Assembly (NCBI GenBank): GCA_934486785.1
Contig: CAKSQK010000010.1
Span: 6,219-70,218 of the forward strand
Direction of reading: 5' to 3'
DNA length: 64,000 bases
Source: an uncultured Niabella sp.
GTDB taxonomy: Bacteria > Bacteroidota > Bacteroidia > Chitinophagales > Chitinophagaceae
In this document: piece after piece, positions 54,744-62,599 of the stretch
How positions within the stretch are numbered: position 1 is the first letter of the stretch
Layout of the letters: every line of letters starts with the position of its first letter
The notes under the pieces: generated by a model
Seen by the model: the letters and a program-made list of their open reading frames with translations, nothing else
Databases searched by the model: none
Told to the model about the DNA's origin: nothing
Translations under genes and position numbers: made by a program

Positions 54744-55487
54744 TTATCCAATAAAATATTTTGTACTTGCTTCAACAAAATCAAAGTCCAATCTATTAAC
54801 TTCATCGTTGTCTGCATACTTTTCAAATGGGTTTATATCACTTAAAAAAATAACTCTATCCGTAGCCGTTGCTTTACCTTTTGAATCTGCCCATATTCGA
54901 GTAGTCTTGTCAGTATCTGATATTGCATCATTGATACACCAAACATTTTTAAATAATTTTTCTTCCCGTATCATTAAAGCAAATTCTCTTGCCAATGGAA
55001 TAACGCTGGTTTTTGATTTTGCAACATCTCCAATTACAAAAACAGCAACCCCGTCTTTCTTTAGAAATTTTTTAAGTTCAATAACAACTTCTTTTGAAAA
55101 ATTAATCCATTCTTCTAAATTCAAATCATCATCTAATTCCTCCGAAACTTTCAATGGGTCTTCATCTAAAAACCAACTTCTAATCCAGTTTTGTTTAGCA
55201 TAATTTACAATTCCCAAATAAGGAGGAGAAGTCAAAATCAAACTTACCTTTTTGTGAAATGGTTTAAGTTCATCAATTTCGGATAGTTTTTTTGCATCAG
55301 CTTTGACAACTACTCCTGATTGTTTTAGTCCGCTATGTTTTTTGTAAAGCCTTTCTGTTTTTTCTCTTAAAATATTAAACATATCGTGAAATATCCTGTT
55401 CAGATTATTGGTCTGAACAAACTTTCTCACATAATCGGGCGACATTCTAAAAGTATCTGAATGATATGTTGTATTTAAAATATTCAT
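54744..55487 (-). CDS. TSPPY DNA methyltransferase-like protein, lacking motif I
   Basis: The 247-aa product has the amino-methyltransferase catalytic motif IV as TSPPY (residues 86-90, VSLILTSPPYLGIVNYAKQ), GVAVFVIGDVAKSK and a target-region-like tail. No DPFxGxGTT-type SAM-binding motif I is visible in the frame or in the adjacent genes. ATG 55487 is chosen because it overlaps the stop of the PLD gene as ATGA; GGAG lies 8 nt before it. Either the gene is an N-terminally lost half or it binds SAM in another way. Confidence 0.8.
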   Translation of the reverse strand: MNILNTTYHSDTFRMSPDYVRKFVQTNNLNRIFHDMFNILREKTERLYKKHSGLKQSGVVVKADAKKLSEIDELKPFHKKVSLILTSPPYLGIVNYAKQNWIRSWFLDEDPLKVSEELDDDLNLEEWINFSKEVVIELKKFLKKDGVAVFVIGDVAKSKTSVIPLAREFALMIREEKLFKNVWCINDAISDTDKTTRIWADSKGKATATDRVIFLSDINPFEKYADNDEVNRLDFDFVEASTKYFIG

Positions 55488-56332
55488 TTTACTAATCTCC
55501 ATTTATCGTTTTCAAGAATAATCAAACCATTCTTTTTAAGGTGTTGCTGTGAAGTTCGGACTGCGTGTTTCCACTTTTTACCAAAACTTTTTCCATCAAT
55601 AATTCTATCAACCATATTATCACATAAATCAGGATGAATATTTTGAATTTCATTATGAATTTCTTCTGTTTGTAAACCTTGTGGATTTTTATCTAAAACA
55701 TAGAGAATGGTTTTTGAAAAGACATTATGAACCGCTCCAACATTATTCAACCTGTCTTTAACCAATTCCTTTTGAGTCGATTCTATAAGGCTTATTATTT
55801 CTGTGTTAAGACTGTTTTCAAGAGTGGGTGCAGTTCTTGTGATTTGACTTGAAATACTTATTAAAGATTTTAATGTGTCGTATTCTATTAATGAACCAAG
55901 TTGACAATACTGATTTATATCTTGATATATTTTTTGGGTTTCATTCTCTTGATTTATTTGGATTCCATACTCAAAGTTTGAAAACAACCCACCATTTGTC
56001 AAATTTCCAGATGTGATAATGGACTTTTTTTTGTCTGATATGTAAACCTTAGCGTGAAGTTTAGGCAAATGCCAAATTTTAAGATTTTTTATTTCTAAAT
56101 TGAGTTGCTCAAAAACTTTAGGGTTGTTTGAGCCTTGAATAATATTTATGGGTGAAAAATTTGTAAGGAATGTGAAGTTCCCATTTTCTTTCAGATTATT
56201 ATTGATTTTTTTCAGAATAAAGTCAACGCCATTTTGAGTAACAAAAGGTGATGAAATAAAGAAATCACTTCTCGATTCATTTATTAATACACCTAATTTT
56301 TGATGCCAATTTTTATGGAGTTGCTCAATCAT
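55484..56332 (-). CDS. PLD-family nuclease with C-terminal winged helix
   Basis: From ATG 56332 the 282-aa product has one HKD motif: His93 and Lys95 in LPKLHAKVYISD, and SGN at 108-110 in IITSGNLTNGG. Single-HKD nucleases such as the BfiI and NgoFVII type form dimers. The C-terminal 60 residues (LQTEEIHNEIQNIHPDLCD, VRTSQQHLKKNGLIILENDKWR) look like the winged helix used by restriction enzymes. The start lies 2 bp after the GHKL stop and the end overlaps the methyltransferase as ATGA, so the three genes are translationally coupled. Confidence 0.85.
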   Translation of the reverse strand: MIEQLHKNWHQKLGVLINESRSDFFISSPFVTQNGVDFILKKINNNLKENGNFTFLTNFSPINIIQGSNNPKVFEQLNLEIKNLKIWHLPKLHAKVYISDKKKSIITSGNLTNGGLFSNFEYGIQINQENETQKIYQDINQYCQLGSLIEYDTLKSLISISSQITRTAPTLENSLNTEIISLIESTQKELVKDRLNNVGAVHNVFSKTILYVLDKNPQGLQTEEIHNEIQNIHPDLCDNMVDRIIDGKSFGKKWKHAVRTSQQHLKKNGLIILENDKWRLVK

Positions 56333-56334
56333 TT

Positions 56335-57366
56335 TTATGCTGCTATTGTGTGAGGGGTAGAAGTGGAAATCCTTTTTTGAGGAACGAAAAAAAGATTGCA
56401 AGGAATAGCCCGACCCGAAGTGAAACGGAGGGACACACCCAAATCAATTCTATTCAAATTATTCCCTAAAACGCTTCTATTCTCAATTTTCCCTTTGTTT
56501 AAGTCTTTTTTTCTTTGACCAGAAATTGTAAATGGTAAAATTGTGTCAAACATATTGTGATGTGCCAAATACCATAATGATGAGGTTGGTCCGGTAAGTT
56601 TTGCTGTGTACTTACCAATGTCCATTCCAATATGTTTAATCAATGTTCCTGCTTCAAATTCATTTTCAGGAACTGTAAGGCTTAAAGGGTTATTATTGGC
56701 TCCAACACAGTATTCGTACCAGCCAAGTTTTCTTAACCCTAATTCTCCGTCATTGAATCTAACAATTGTAAAAGATACTTCATCTCCTTTTTTTAAGATT
56801 TTGTTTGGTCTGGAAATTATTACGGTAAAGGTGTTAAAAGACAAAGCAGTTGAACCACCTTGACCATAAGCTCCAAGTTGATGAAGTTTGTCAATTTTAT
56901 TATTGTCATTTAGGCTCAAAATCGTTTTACCAAATTCATCACCTTTAATTCCAGTTCCAAAATCTCTGATTTCAACGGTTGGGAAATCTTCACGTTCGGA
57001 ATCTTTTAAAGTAATGACTGTTTGACGTGCCAAATCTTGGATTTTTTTGTTTGAAGCGTCTTTTATGTTTCTTAATTTACCTTCTGCTAAATCAAACCAT
57101 TTTTGTGCAGCCATTCTTGGGGAATCAATATCTTTTGGTTGCCCTTCTTGATGCCATTTTAAATCCAATATGGAATCAATAGAGTTTGTAATTCTTTCAA
57201 CTAAACCCGCAGCTGGGTCAGTACCCATATTGATAGTTGATTGGTTGTTTTGTCTATCTCCGACTGCTCTCCAATTTATATCGTAATCATCCGTTAATAT
57301 TTCTAAAATATCGGTTACTTCTTTGGCAGTAGTTGCGTTTAATAATTGTTGAAATATCTCGTTCAT
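56335..57366 (-). CDS. GHKL (MORC/Hsp90-like) ATPase
   Basis: The 343-aa product has a GHKL fold: N-box VERITNSIDSILD (Asn61), G1 EIRDFGTGIKG (Asp135) and G2 LGAYGQGGSTALSF (165-178). The ATP lid and catalytic Glu helix are of MutL/Hsp90/MORC type rather than histidine-kinase type. GHKL ATPases of this group are known accessories of bacterial restriction systems, where they may move or clamp DNA. Typical family members are longer, so it may be a short form. ATG 57366 is used; an upstream ATG at 57429 overlaps the small gene. Confidence 0.85.
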   Translation of the reverse strand: MNEIFQQLLNATTAKEVTDILEILTDDYDINWRAVGDRQNNQSTINMGTDPAAGLVERITNSIDSILDLKWHQEGQPKDIDSPRMAAQKWFDLAEGKLRNIKDASNKKIQDLARQTVITLKDSEREDFPTVEIRDFGTGIKGDEFGKTILSLNDNNKIDKLHQLGAYGQGGSTALSFNTFTVIISRPNKILKKGDEVSFTIVRFNDGELGLRKLGWYEYCVGANNNPLSLTVPENEFEAGTLIKHIGMDIGKYTAKLTGPTSSLWYLAHHNMFDTILPFTISGQRKKDLNKGKIENRSVLGNNLNRIDLGVSLRFTSGRAIPCNLFFVPQKRISTSTPHTIAA

Positions 57367-57379
57367 CTTTTTAATCTGA

Positions 57380-57616
57380 TTAAAACTTAAAGGTATTTTT
57401 GGTAGATTTTGAATTGGTTGTATAAACAAGTTCTATGCTTTTTACTTTTTCCTTTAAAGCTTTAAGCATTTTTGTTACATCTTCATCATCATAGTCATAG
57501 TTGTTTTTGTTAGCACATTTTGCTAAACTATCAAGTGTGTCAAGCACTTTTTGTACTCTTCTTCCAGCCACATTAGTGAATCGAACTCGCTTAATATTTT
57601 GATTACTTTTCGCCAT
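57380..57616 (-). CDS. Small basic protein, first gene of operon I
   Basis: The 78-aa product has a basic N-terminus (KSNQNIKRVRFTNVAGRRVQ) followed by two helices (VLDTLDSLAKCANKNNYDY, DEDVTKMLKALKEKVKSIE). I do not recognise the family with certainty; similar short genes sit before GHKL and restriction-type genes. It could be a DNA-binding regulator. It ends 13 bp before the GHKL gene. Confidence 0.75.
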   Translation of the reverse strand: MAKSNQNIKRVRFTNVAGRRVQKVLDTLDSLAKCANKNNYDYDDEDVTKMLKALKEKVKSIELVYTTNSKSTKNTFKF

Positions 57617-57743
57617 TTTGATGAAAATTTGTTTGCAAATATATAAATTGTAAACTACATTTTGTAAAATATAGTGATAAATATGTTTAAAAATATTTTT
57701 AGTTTAAAGTTTTAGGGTGGTGGGTGGGCTTGGGTGCGGTTGG

Positions 57744-57808
57744 GCAAAATTAAATGTGGTGCAATAGCGTTGGCTTTGTGTGTCGGCTTGCACCTCTTTT
57801 AATTTTGC
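57744..57808 (+). repeat. Imperfect inverted repeat B
   Basis: Arms 57744-57764 and 57788-57808 match at 19 of 21 positions around a 23-nt loop. The arms keep the CTCTTTT / AAATGTG mismatch pair seen in A and C, but with the AT-rich side outward, so B is arranged in reverse. Confidence 0.78.
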
Positions 57809-57888
57809 GAAGCGTGGGTTTGTCTGTCTGTTTTGTTACTGTCGTTTAATGTTTGCACGGTCGTTCGTAGGGTTGCTGATAACGGTTC

Positions 57889-58001
57889 TCAGCTATACGC
57901 AGGCAGGGATTTTTACCACTGAACTTCCTACGAAGAACTGAACTTTAAATTTACCACTTTCCTGTCTTACGAAGCACAAAACCCTGCTTGCGTATAGCTG
58001 A
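57889..58001 (+). repeat. Long hairpin element D
   Basis: Arms 57889-57908 and 57982-58001 match at 19 of 20 positions (both begin or end with CAGCTATACGCA). The 73-nt centre holds an internal tandem: TTTACCACT...ACGAAG occurs twice. It is too long and lacks a T-run, so it is not an ordinary terminator. Confidence 0.82.
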
Positions 58002-58023
58002 TGTTGTAAGCTGGCCTTCTGTC
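58001..58023 (+). repeat. Direct repeat, right copy
   Basis: Diverged copy (19 of 23) of 53203-53225, starting on the last base of hairpin D. Confidence 0.6.
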
Positions 58024-58169
58024 CTCCGTCATTGTCAAGTCGTTGTATTTCTGTGTTTTTGCTATCATTTTATTTGTTGCGTTTTCTGTCTGTTTGGCTT
58101 GTGTGTCGGCTGTTTTAAAAATTTTAGAGGGAAGGGATTTTAAAAAATAATTTTTCTCTCGGGTGGCAA

Positions 58170-58238
58170 AGGTGAAAGCTCTTTTGCAATTTTTGGTCTG
58201 AGCGTTGGCTTGTGCGAATTACAAATGTGCTTACACCT
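58170..58238 (+). repeat. Imperfect inverted repeat C
   Basis: Arms 58170-58191 and 58217-58238 match at 18 of 22 positions. Shares the exact 17-nt core with repeat A and lies just beyond the end of operon II, 19 bp before the nuclease stop. Confidence 0.78.
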
Positions 58239-58256
58239 GTGGGTTGGGTTTCCTCT

Positions 58257-59282
58257 TTATAATTCATTAATTTCCTTTTCAATTAAACGATACTTGTCTT
58301 TCACATCTTCACCAGAATAAAAGTCTAGCAGGTCTTTTTTGGTTAGTGTTCCTTGACTTAAAAAGCGTTTCAGATACTCTTGGTTGAATTCCATTAAAAG
58401 GATTGATTTTTCCAATTGCTTTAAAATTGCTTTGTTGTTGTCAATGTTGCTTTGAACCAAAGATTTTATTGTCAATACTTCGTTGATGTCTTTGATAATG
58501 CGGTTTACCATCATTGCCAAAATATCTTTATCAAGTTCGACTTCCTTGGCATTTAAAGCAATGTCACGAGCCAACATATACGCAATAGCCAAATTGCTGT
58601 AATCTCCTTTTTGTGAATTGATAATTGCAATAAAACCAACTCCGGGAATATAACCTACATTTTCAAAATTCTTAAGAATGGAGTTTTCTACTAATGAAAT
58701 ATCAAAAACAATCAAACTTACTTTGCTGTCTCTGTTGGCTTGTGCTTCTATCAACTGACTCCAAGCTGTATCTGATTTACGAGTAAAAATATCTTTGCTT
58801 TCAATGTCTCCTAGGCGGACACTCTTGTCAAACTTACATTCAATAGCTATTTTCAAATCGGGCGTTCCGTTTACTTCACAAATTATATCACCTGTTTTGT
58901 TTTTGGATAAATTACCTGCTGTATTACCCGTTAAAAATGCTCTGTCCTTTAGTTTTTTGTCCGCAAAATATTGGTTTAAAAACTCTGCAATTTCATCTTC
59001 TGCTAAAACGCCTTTAATGGTTGATTTATAGAAAAGTTCTTTCTTCATTTCAAAAATCATCTTCAAACTTTCGAGTTCTGTTCCTAACTCATTGGATGTT
59101 TTTGAAAGAAAAGATGAAATACGGTCTTCCATTAGAGCCAACACTCCAATGTAGATTGCTCTAAGCAATTTATCATCCCTTTCAGTTGCAGGAAGATTGT
59201 CAAAGTAATTGAAAACGATTTGATTCTCGATTTCAAATTCTTTGATTTCAATGCGTTTGAGTTGTTGGTTTATTTTAAGCAT
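58257..59282 (-). CDS. PD-(D/E)XK restriction-endonuclease-like protein
   Basis: The 341-aa soluble protein has a helical N-terminal third, then a PD-(D/E)XK nuclease core: GDIICEV with Asp132, and IAIECKFDK with Glu148 and Lys150, preceded by the acidic helix AEDEIAEFLNQYF. The C-terminal part is helical. It is the last gene of operon II, beginning 2 bp after the KTSC stop. In this setting it is the likely restriction partner of the NPPY methyltransferase. Confidence 0.85.
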   Translation of the reverse strand: MLKINQQLKRIEIKEFEIENQIVFNYFDNLPATERDDKLLRAIYIGVLALMEDRISSFLSKTSNELGTELESLKMIFEMKKELFYKSTIKGVLAEDEIAEFLNQYFADKKLKDRAFLTGNTAGNLSKNKTGDIICEVNGTPDLKIAIECKFDKSVRLGDIESKDIFTRKSDTAWSQLIEAQANRDSKVSLIVFDISLVENSILKNFENVGYIPGVGFIAIINSQKGDYSNLAIAYMLARDIALNAKEVELDKDILAMMVNRIIKDINEVLTIKSLVQSNIDNNKAILKQLEKSILLMEFNQEYLKRFLSQGTLTKKDLLDFYSGEDVKDKYRLIEKEINEL

Positions 59283-59284
59283 TG

Positions 59285-59494
59285 TTATATTTTAGAATAT
59301 CTATAAACTCCTTTTATATTTTGTGCCAGATATTGACCGTGAGAATCAGCTTGCATCAAAGCTTGATAAATATGCTGTGGCACATCAAAATACTGATAGA
59401 TTGAATTGTTTAAGAATTCAATTTCTAAAGTTGAAGAGTTTTCATCATAGCCAATTGAAGCTATATTTGATGACGATACAGTTTTTCTTTCCAT
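59285..59494 (-). CDS. KTSC-domain protein
   Basis: The 69-aa product is a single KTSC domain: VSSSNIASIGYDENSSTLEI, EFLNNSIYQYFDVPQHIYQA, and GQYLAQNIKGVYRYSKI. KTSC domains are predicted to bind nucleic acid and often appear as small stand-alone genes in defence or mobile contexts. It is packed between HerA (8 bp) and the nuclease (2 bp). Its role in the operon is unknown. Confidence 0.88.
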   Translation of the reverse strand: MERKTVSSSNIASIGYDENSSTLEIEFLNNSIYQYFDVPQHIYQALMQADSHGQYLAQNIKGVYRYSKI

Positions 59495-59502
59495 TTTTAT
59501 AT

Positions 59503-61380
59503 TTATTTAATTATACGTTCAATTTTAGGGTTTTGAGCCCTCCAAGTTTCAATAAATTCCTCATAATTTGGATTTTCCTCCATTTTATTACCCCAACCAC
59601 CAGGGCGAAGTGAATCTTTAGATTCAACTTCATCAAAAACAATTGGGTCTTGGCTATCTGGTCGCCTATCTTTTGAAGGAGCTTTTATAATTGTTCTCAT
59701 AGGTAATTTAACAGCTTCACCTAAAATTATTGCTTCACCTGTTTTTAAAATCGGTAACATACTTGTAAGACCTTCAAGGTTATCAGAAACTGCACTCGTA
59801 ATATGACCTCTGTCGGTAGAGTTTGAAAGTCTTAAAGCGAAGAAAGTACCACATTGAGAAAGAATTGTAGAATTTATTTCTGATGGTCTTTGGCTTACTA
59901 TCATTGTTCCAATACCATATTTTCTACCCTCTTTTACTATTTTTTGGACAATAGAGAGTGCACTTCCTTCAGAATTTAAATAATTATGAGCCTCTTCCAT
60001 TAACAGTAAAAGGGGTCTTTCTTTTCCTCCTTGTGAAAGGTTACGAGACCAAAATAAGCCATCATATATTATCCTAAGTAAAACTCCAATTATTGTGTTC
60101 AAAATTGTAATTGGAACACCAGATAAATCTAAAATTGTAATCGGTTTATCACTTCCAATCCAACCTTTTATTAAAGTGTCTAAGTCTTGAGTAGTTTTAC
60201 CATCTGCTTCGGGAGTCCACTCTTTTCCGGGCTTAAAAATAAAGTCATATCTTGGAATTCTTAATTTCGACCCCAAAGAATGTAATTGCTGACTGCTATT
60301 TAAAACTGTATCTGAGAGCTGTTGAACCCTTTCACCATTTGCATTATTCTGATTTAATTTTTTGAAAATCGGTGGAATTGCTTCTTGAGGACTTCCTTTT
60401 AGTTCATTACCACCAGCATCCGTTTCATAGGCAAGATTTTCTAATTGTGAACCCTCTCTATCTCTATAAAATCTACCTAATGTTTCTGTATATAAATCAT
60501 ACCACAACTGATTTAAGTTAAATGGTACAGGAGAATCAATATTAACTGTGTCTTTGTTAATTCCCTTGCACGGATATGTTTCAATTGTTTTGATTTTTTC
60601 TTGTAAAATTCTCTCGAGAATAGCATTTTGATCTTTTTCATTATTGAATTTGCCAAAACTAATTTCACACAATTCTTCAAAACTTAAGGCCCAAAAAGGT
60701 AAGTACAATTCTTTTTCTATACTGCCAGCATTTTTATCTGCATTTATCTTATAAATATTGGCTTTGTCTTTTAATGCCTGACCATATTCACCGTGAATAT
60801 CAAAAACCAAAATTCTAGAGGACGGATATTTCTCTGTATCTGATAAAGCATTTAATAAGCTTGCAACGGTTGTAGATTTACCAGAACCTGTGGTTCCAAC
60901 AACAGCAGAATGCCTTGTTATTAGTTTATTTACATCAATTAATGCAGGAATAGATTCAGCACCAGCTATGTGTCCGACATTCACAAAATAGGGCTTGTCA
61001 GGTTGTCCGTATATTCTTTTTAAATCTTCCTCTGAGACTAAATGAACTTCGTCACTTATAGTTGGATATTGGGAAATACCTCTTTGAAATTCACCTGCTC
61101 TTTGTCCTTCACCAACTAATTGAATCGTAATCCATCTATTGCCATAAGGTTGATTTTCAACTTGATTTTCAGGTACGGCACCTGCACCCACTTGTGTAAT
61201 AATGCCAAATAAATAGTTATATCCAATAGGTATTTTTACAAAGCTTCCAATTTGTCCAATTCGATAACCCTCTCCGTTAACATAAGTCAAACCTGATAGA
61301 GAATCATTAACCATTGCTACTCTTATGGTTGTGCCAGTTACATCTTGAACTGTTCCTAAGTATGTAGAATTATTTTTCAT
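59503..61380 (-). CDS. HerA-type DNA translocase ATPase
   Basis: The 625-aa protein has an N-terminal HAS-barrel (about 5-65, YLGTVQDVTGTTIRVAMVND), Walker A VGTTGSGKST (about 161-170), Walker B LLLMEEAHNYL and a late arginine-bearing SQRPSEINSTILSQCGTFF. HerA ATPases form hexamers; paired with SIR2 they form known anti-phage complexes. The gene overlaps the SIR2 stop by 11 bp, so the two are coupled. Confidence 0.93.
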   Translation of the reverse strand: MKNNSTYLGTVQDVTGTTIRVAMVNDSLSGLTYVNGEGYRIGQIGSFVKIPIGYNYLFGIITQVGAGAVPENQVENQPYGNRWITIQLVGEGQRAGEFQRGISQYPTISDEVHLVSEEDLKRIYGQPDKPYFVNVGHIAGAESIPALIDVNKLITRHSAVVGTTGSGKSTTVASLLNALSDTEKYPSSRILVFDIHGEYGQALKDKANIYKINADKNAGSIEKELYLPFWALSFEELCEISFGKFNNEKDQNAILERILQEKIKTIETYPCKGINKDTVNIDSPVPFNLNQLWYDLYTETLGRFYRDREGSQLENLAYETDAGGNELKGSPQEAIPPIFKKLNQNNANGERVQQLSDTVLNSSQQLHSLGSKLRIPRYDFIFKPGKEWTPEADGKTTQDLDTLIKGWIGSDKPITILDLSGVPITILNTIIGVLLRIIYDGLFWSRNLSQGGKERPLLLLMEEAHNYLNSEGSALSIVQKIVKEGRKYGIGTMIVSQRPSEINSTILSQCGTFFALRLSNSTDRGHITSAVSDNLEGLTSMLPILKTGEAIILGEAVKLPMRTIIKAPSKDRRPDSQDPIVFDEVESKDSLRPGGWGNKMEENPNYEEFIETWRAQNPKIERIIK

Positions 61381-62593
61381 CTAATTTTGTTTGATTATAG
61401 CCAATAAGTGCTTGAAGAAAATCACCCAACTTTGAAAAATCTCCTAGTTTCAAAAGGTGTTTTTCTTCTGAATCTTCCGTGGACGGTACTTTATGAATAC
61501 AATTTGCCAAGTTATCTTCATCCTCCATTTCTAATGGAATTTTCCATTTCCCTCTTACAGTTCCAATCATAGCTTCATCATAAGACCATAAAGCAAGGTT
61601 ATTTCTGTTTTTGGCTAATTGTATTGCTTTGGGATAACGCTCAATTTGATTTTTTTCTGGGTCTTCAAAGGTTAAAGTGTCGAATAACATAGCTATAACC
61701 ATAGAATTGGGGTTTGCCTTTAATGCACTTAAAATTGTATCGTTCAAATGCTCATCATTAAATGAATAGCCTGATAATACCATTAATGAATTTGGCAGTC
61801 TTAAAAATCTATTAAGTTGGTCTATTAGAGCCAAATATGGCATTTTTCTACTTTGTTCATATTTTAAGTGAGAAGGATATATCAAATATGAATCACCATT
61901 AGCCTTTGTTAAACTCGACCTATAAACTTCTTTGTTTTCTTTTTGAAACCAATTTATTGAACCGTGAATTTTCCATAGTCTAGTCCAATGTTTTGGAATC
62001 AAATTATCCTCAACTGCACGCAAGTCAAAGAAAGATTGTCTTGAACCTACAAATCCATCAAAATATGGAATTGATAAATCCTCAAATGCTTCTTCAAGAA
62101 GCAAATCATAGTTTGTCGTAAATACTTCAATTGGTTTTTCTCTGTCAATTGAAATCCATTGGGCAAGTTTATGGTATGGCGTATCTTTATCGGGGAGATT
62201 TACTTCAAGCTTTTCGACTATTTTATTGCAAATATTTTTTTCAAGTTCAACCAAATTTTCTTTTGTGAAACCTCTTACAGAATTTCCAACAGAGACTTCC
62301 TTAAGTCCTCGAAGAAAGCTTAATATATCTTCAATATTTTTATCATCTTTTTCTGAAAGGGTTACTTCATCAATTAGCTTGTCGAAATTGTTTTTCTCTT
62401 TTGTTTTAGACTTTAATTCATCTGTAACAAATTGAGTTAGTTTTGCCACATCAGGTATTAAAGGCCATTTATCATCTGGCATATTTACTGCTAGAGGGCA
62501 ACCTGCTGAAATAAAAAAACCTAATGGTTTTTTGTCCTGTGATAGTGTTTGTCTTAAAAACTTTATATGCTTTACTGGGTCGTGTGTTGCCAT
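61370..62593 (-). CDS. SIR2-domain NADase (defence type)
   Basis: The 407-aa protein has an N-terminal SIR2_2-type domain: GFFISAGCPLAV (residues 25-36, replacing the usual GAGxS), TTNYDLLLEEAFE with Asn161, and the catalytic His in WKIHGSINWF (His210). A later LSGYSFNDEHLNDTI completes the NAD-binding site. Defence SIR2 proteins destroy NAD+ on infection and stop cell growth. It sits 6 bp after the methyltransferase and overlaps HerA. Confidence 0.93.
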   Translation of the reverse strand: MATHDPVKHIKFLRQTLSQDKKPLGFFISAGCPLAVNMPDDKWPLIPDVAKLTQFVTDELKSKTKEKNNFDKLIDEVTLSEKDDKNIEDILSFLRGLKEVSVGNSVRGFTKENLVELEKNICNKIVEKLEVNLPDKDTPYHKLAQWISIDREKPIEVFTTNYDLLLEEAFEDLSIPYFDGFVGSRQSFFDLRAVEDNLIPKHWTRLWKIHGSINWFQKENKEVYRSSLTKANGDSYLIYPSHLKYEQSRKMPYLALIDQLNRFLRLPNSLMVLSGYSFNDEHLNDTILSALKANPNSMVIAMLFDTLTFEDPEKNQIERYPKAIQLAKNRNNLALWSYDEAMIGTVRGKWKIPLEMEDEDNLANCIHKVPSTEDSEEKHLLKLGDFSKLGDFLQALIGYNQTKLDEK

Positions 62594-62599
62594 ACTATA

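Larger units (their letters stand above)
57617..58256 (+). other. 640-bp gene-free spacer with three nested inverted repeats
   Basis: This is the longest gap in the defence region and holds no credible gene. It contains inverted repeats B (57744-57808), D (57889-58001) and C (58170-58238), the right copy of the 23-nt direct repeat (58001-58023), and G/T-rich filler with GTCTGTCTG runs. The operon I promoter must lie near 57617-57700 but I could not assign it. Confidence 0.75.

Noticed and set aside
57889..58001. Transcription terminator
   Set aside because: The hairpin has long arms and a 73-nt centre but no adjacent T-run on either strand.
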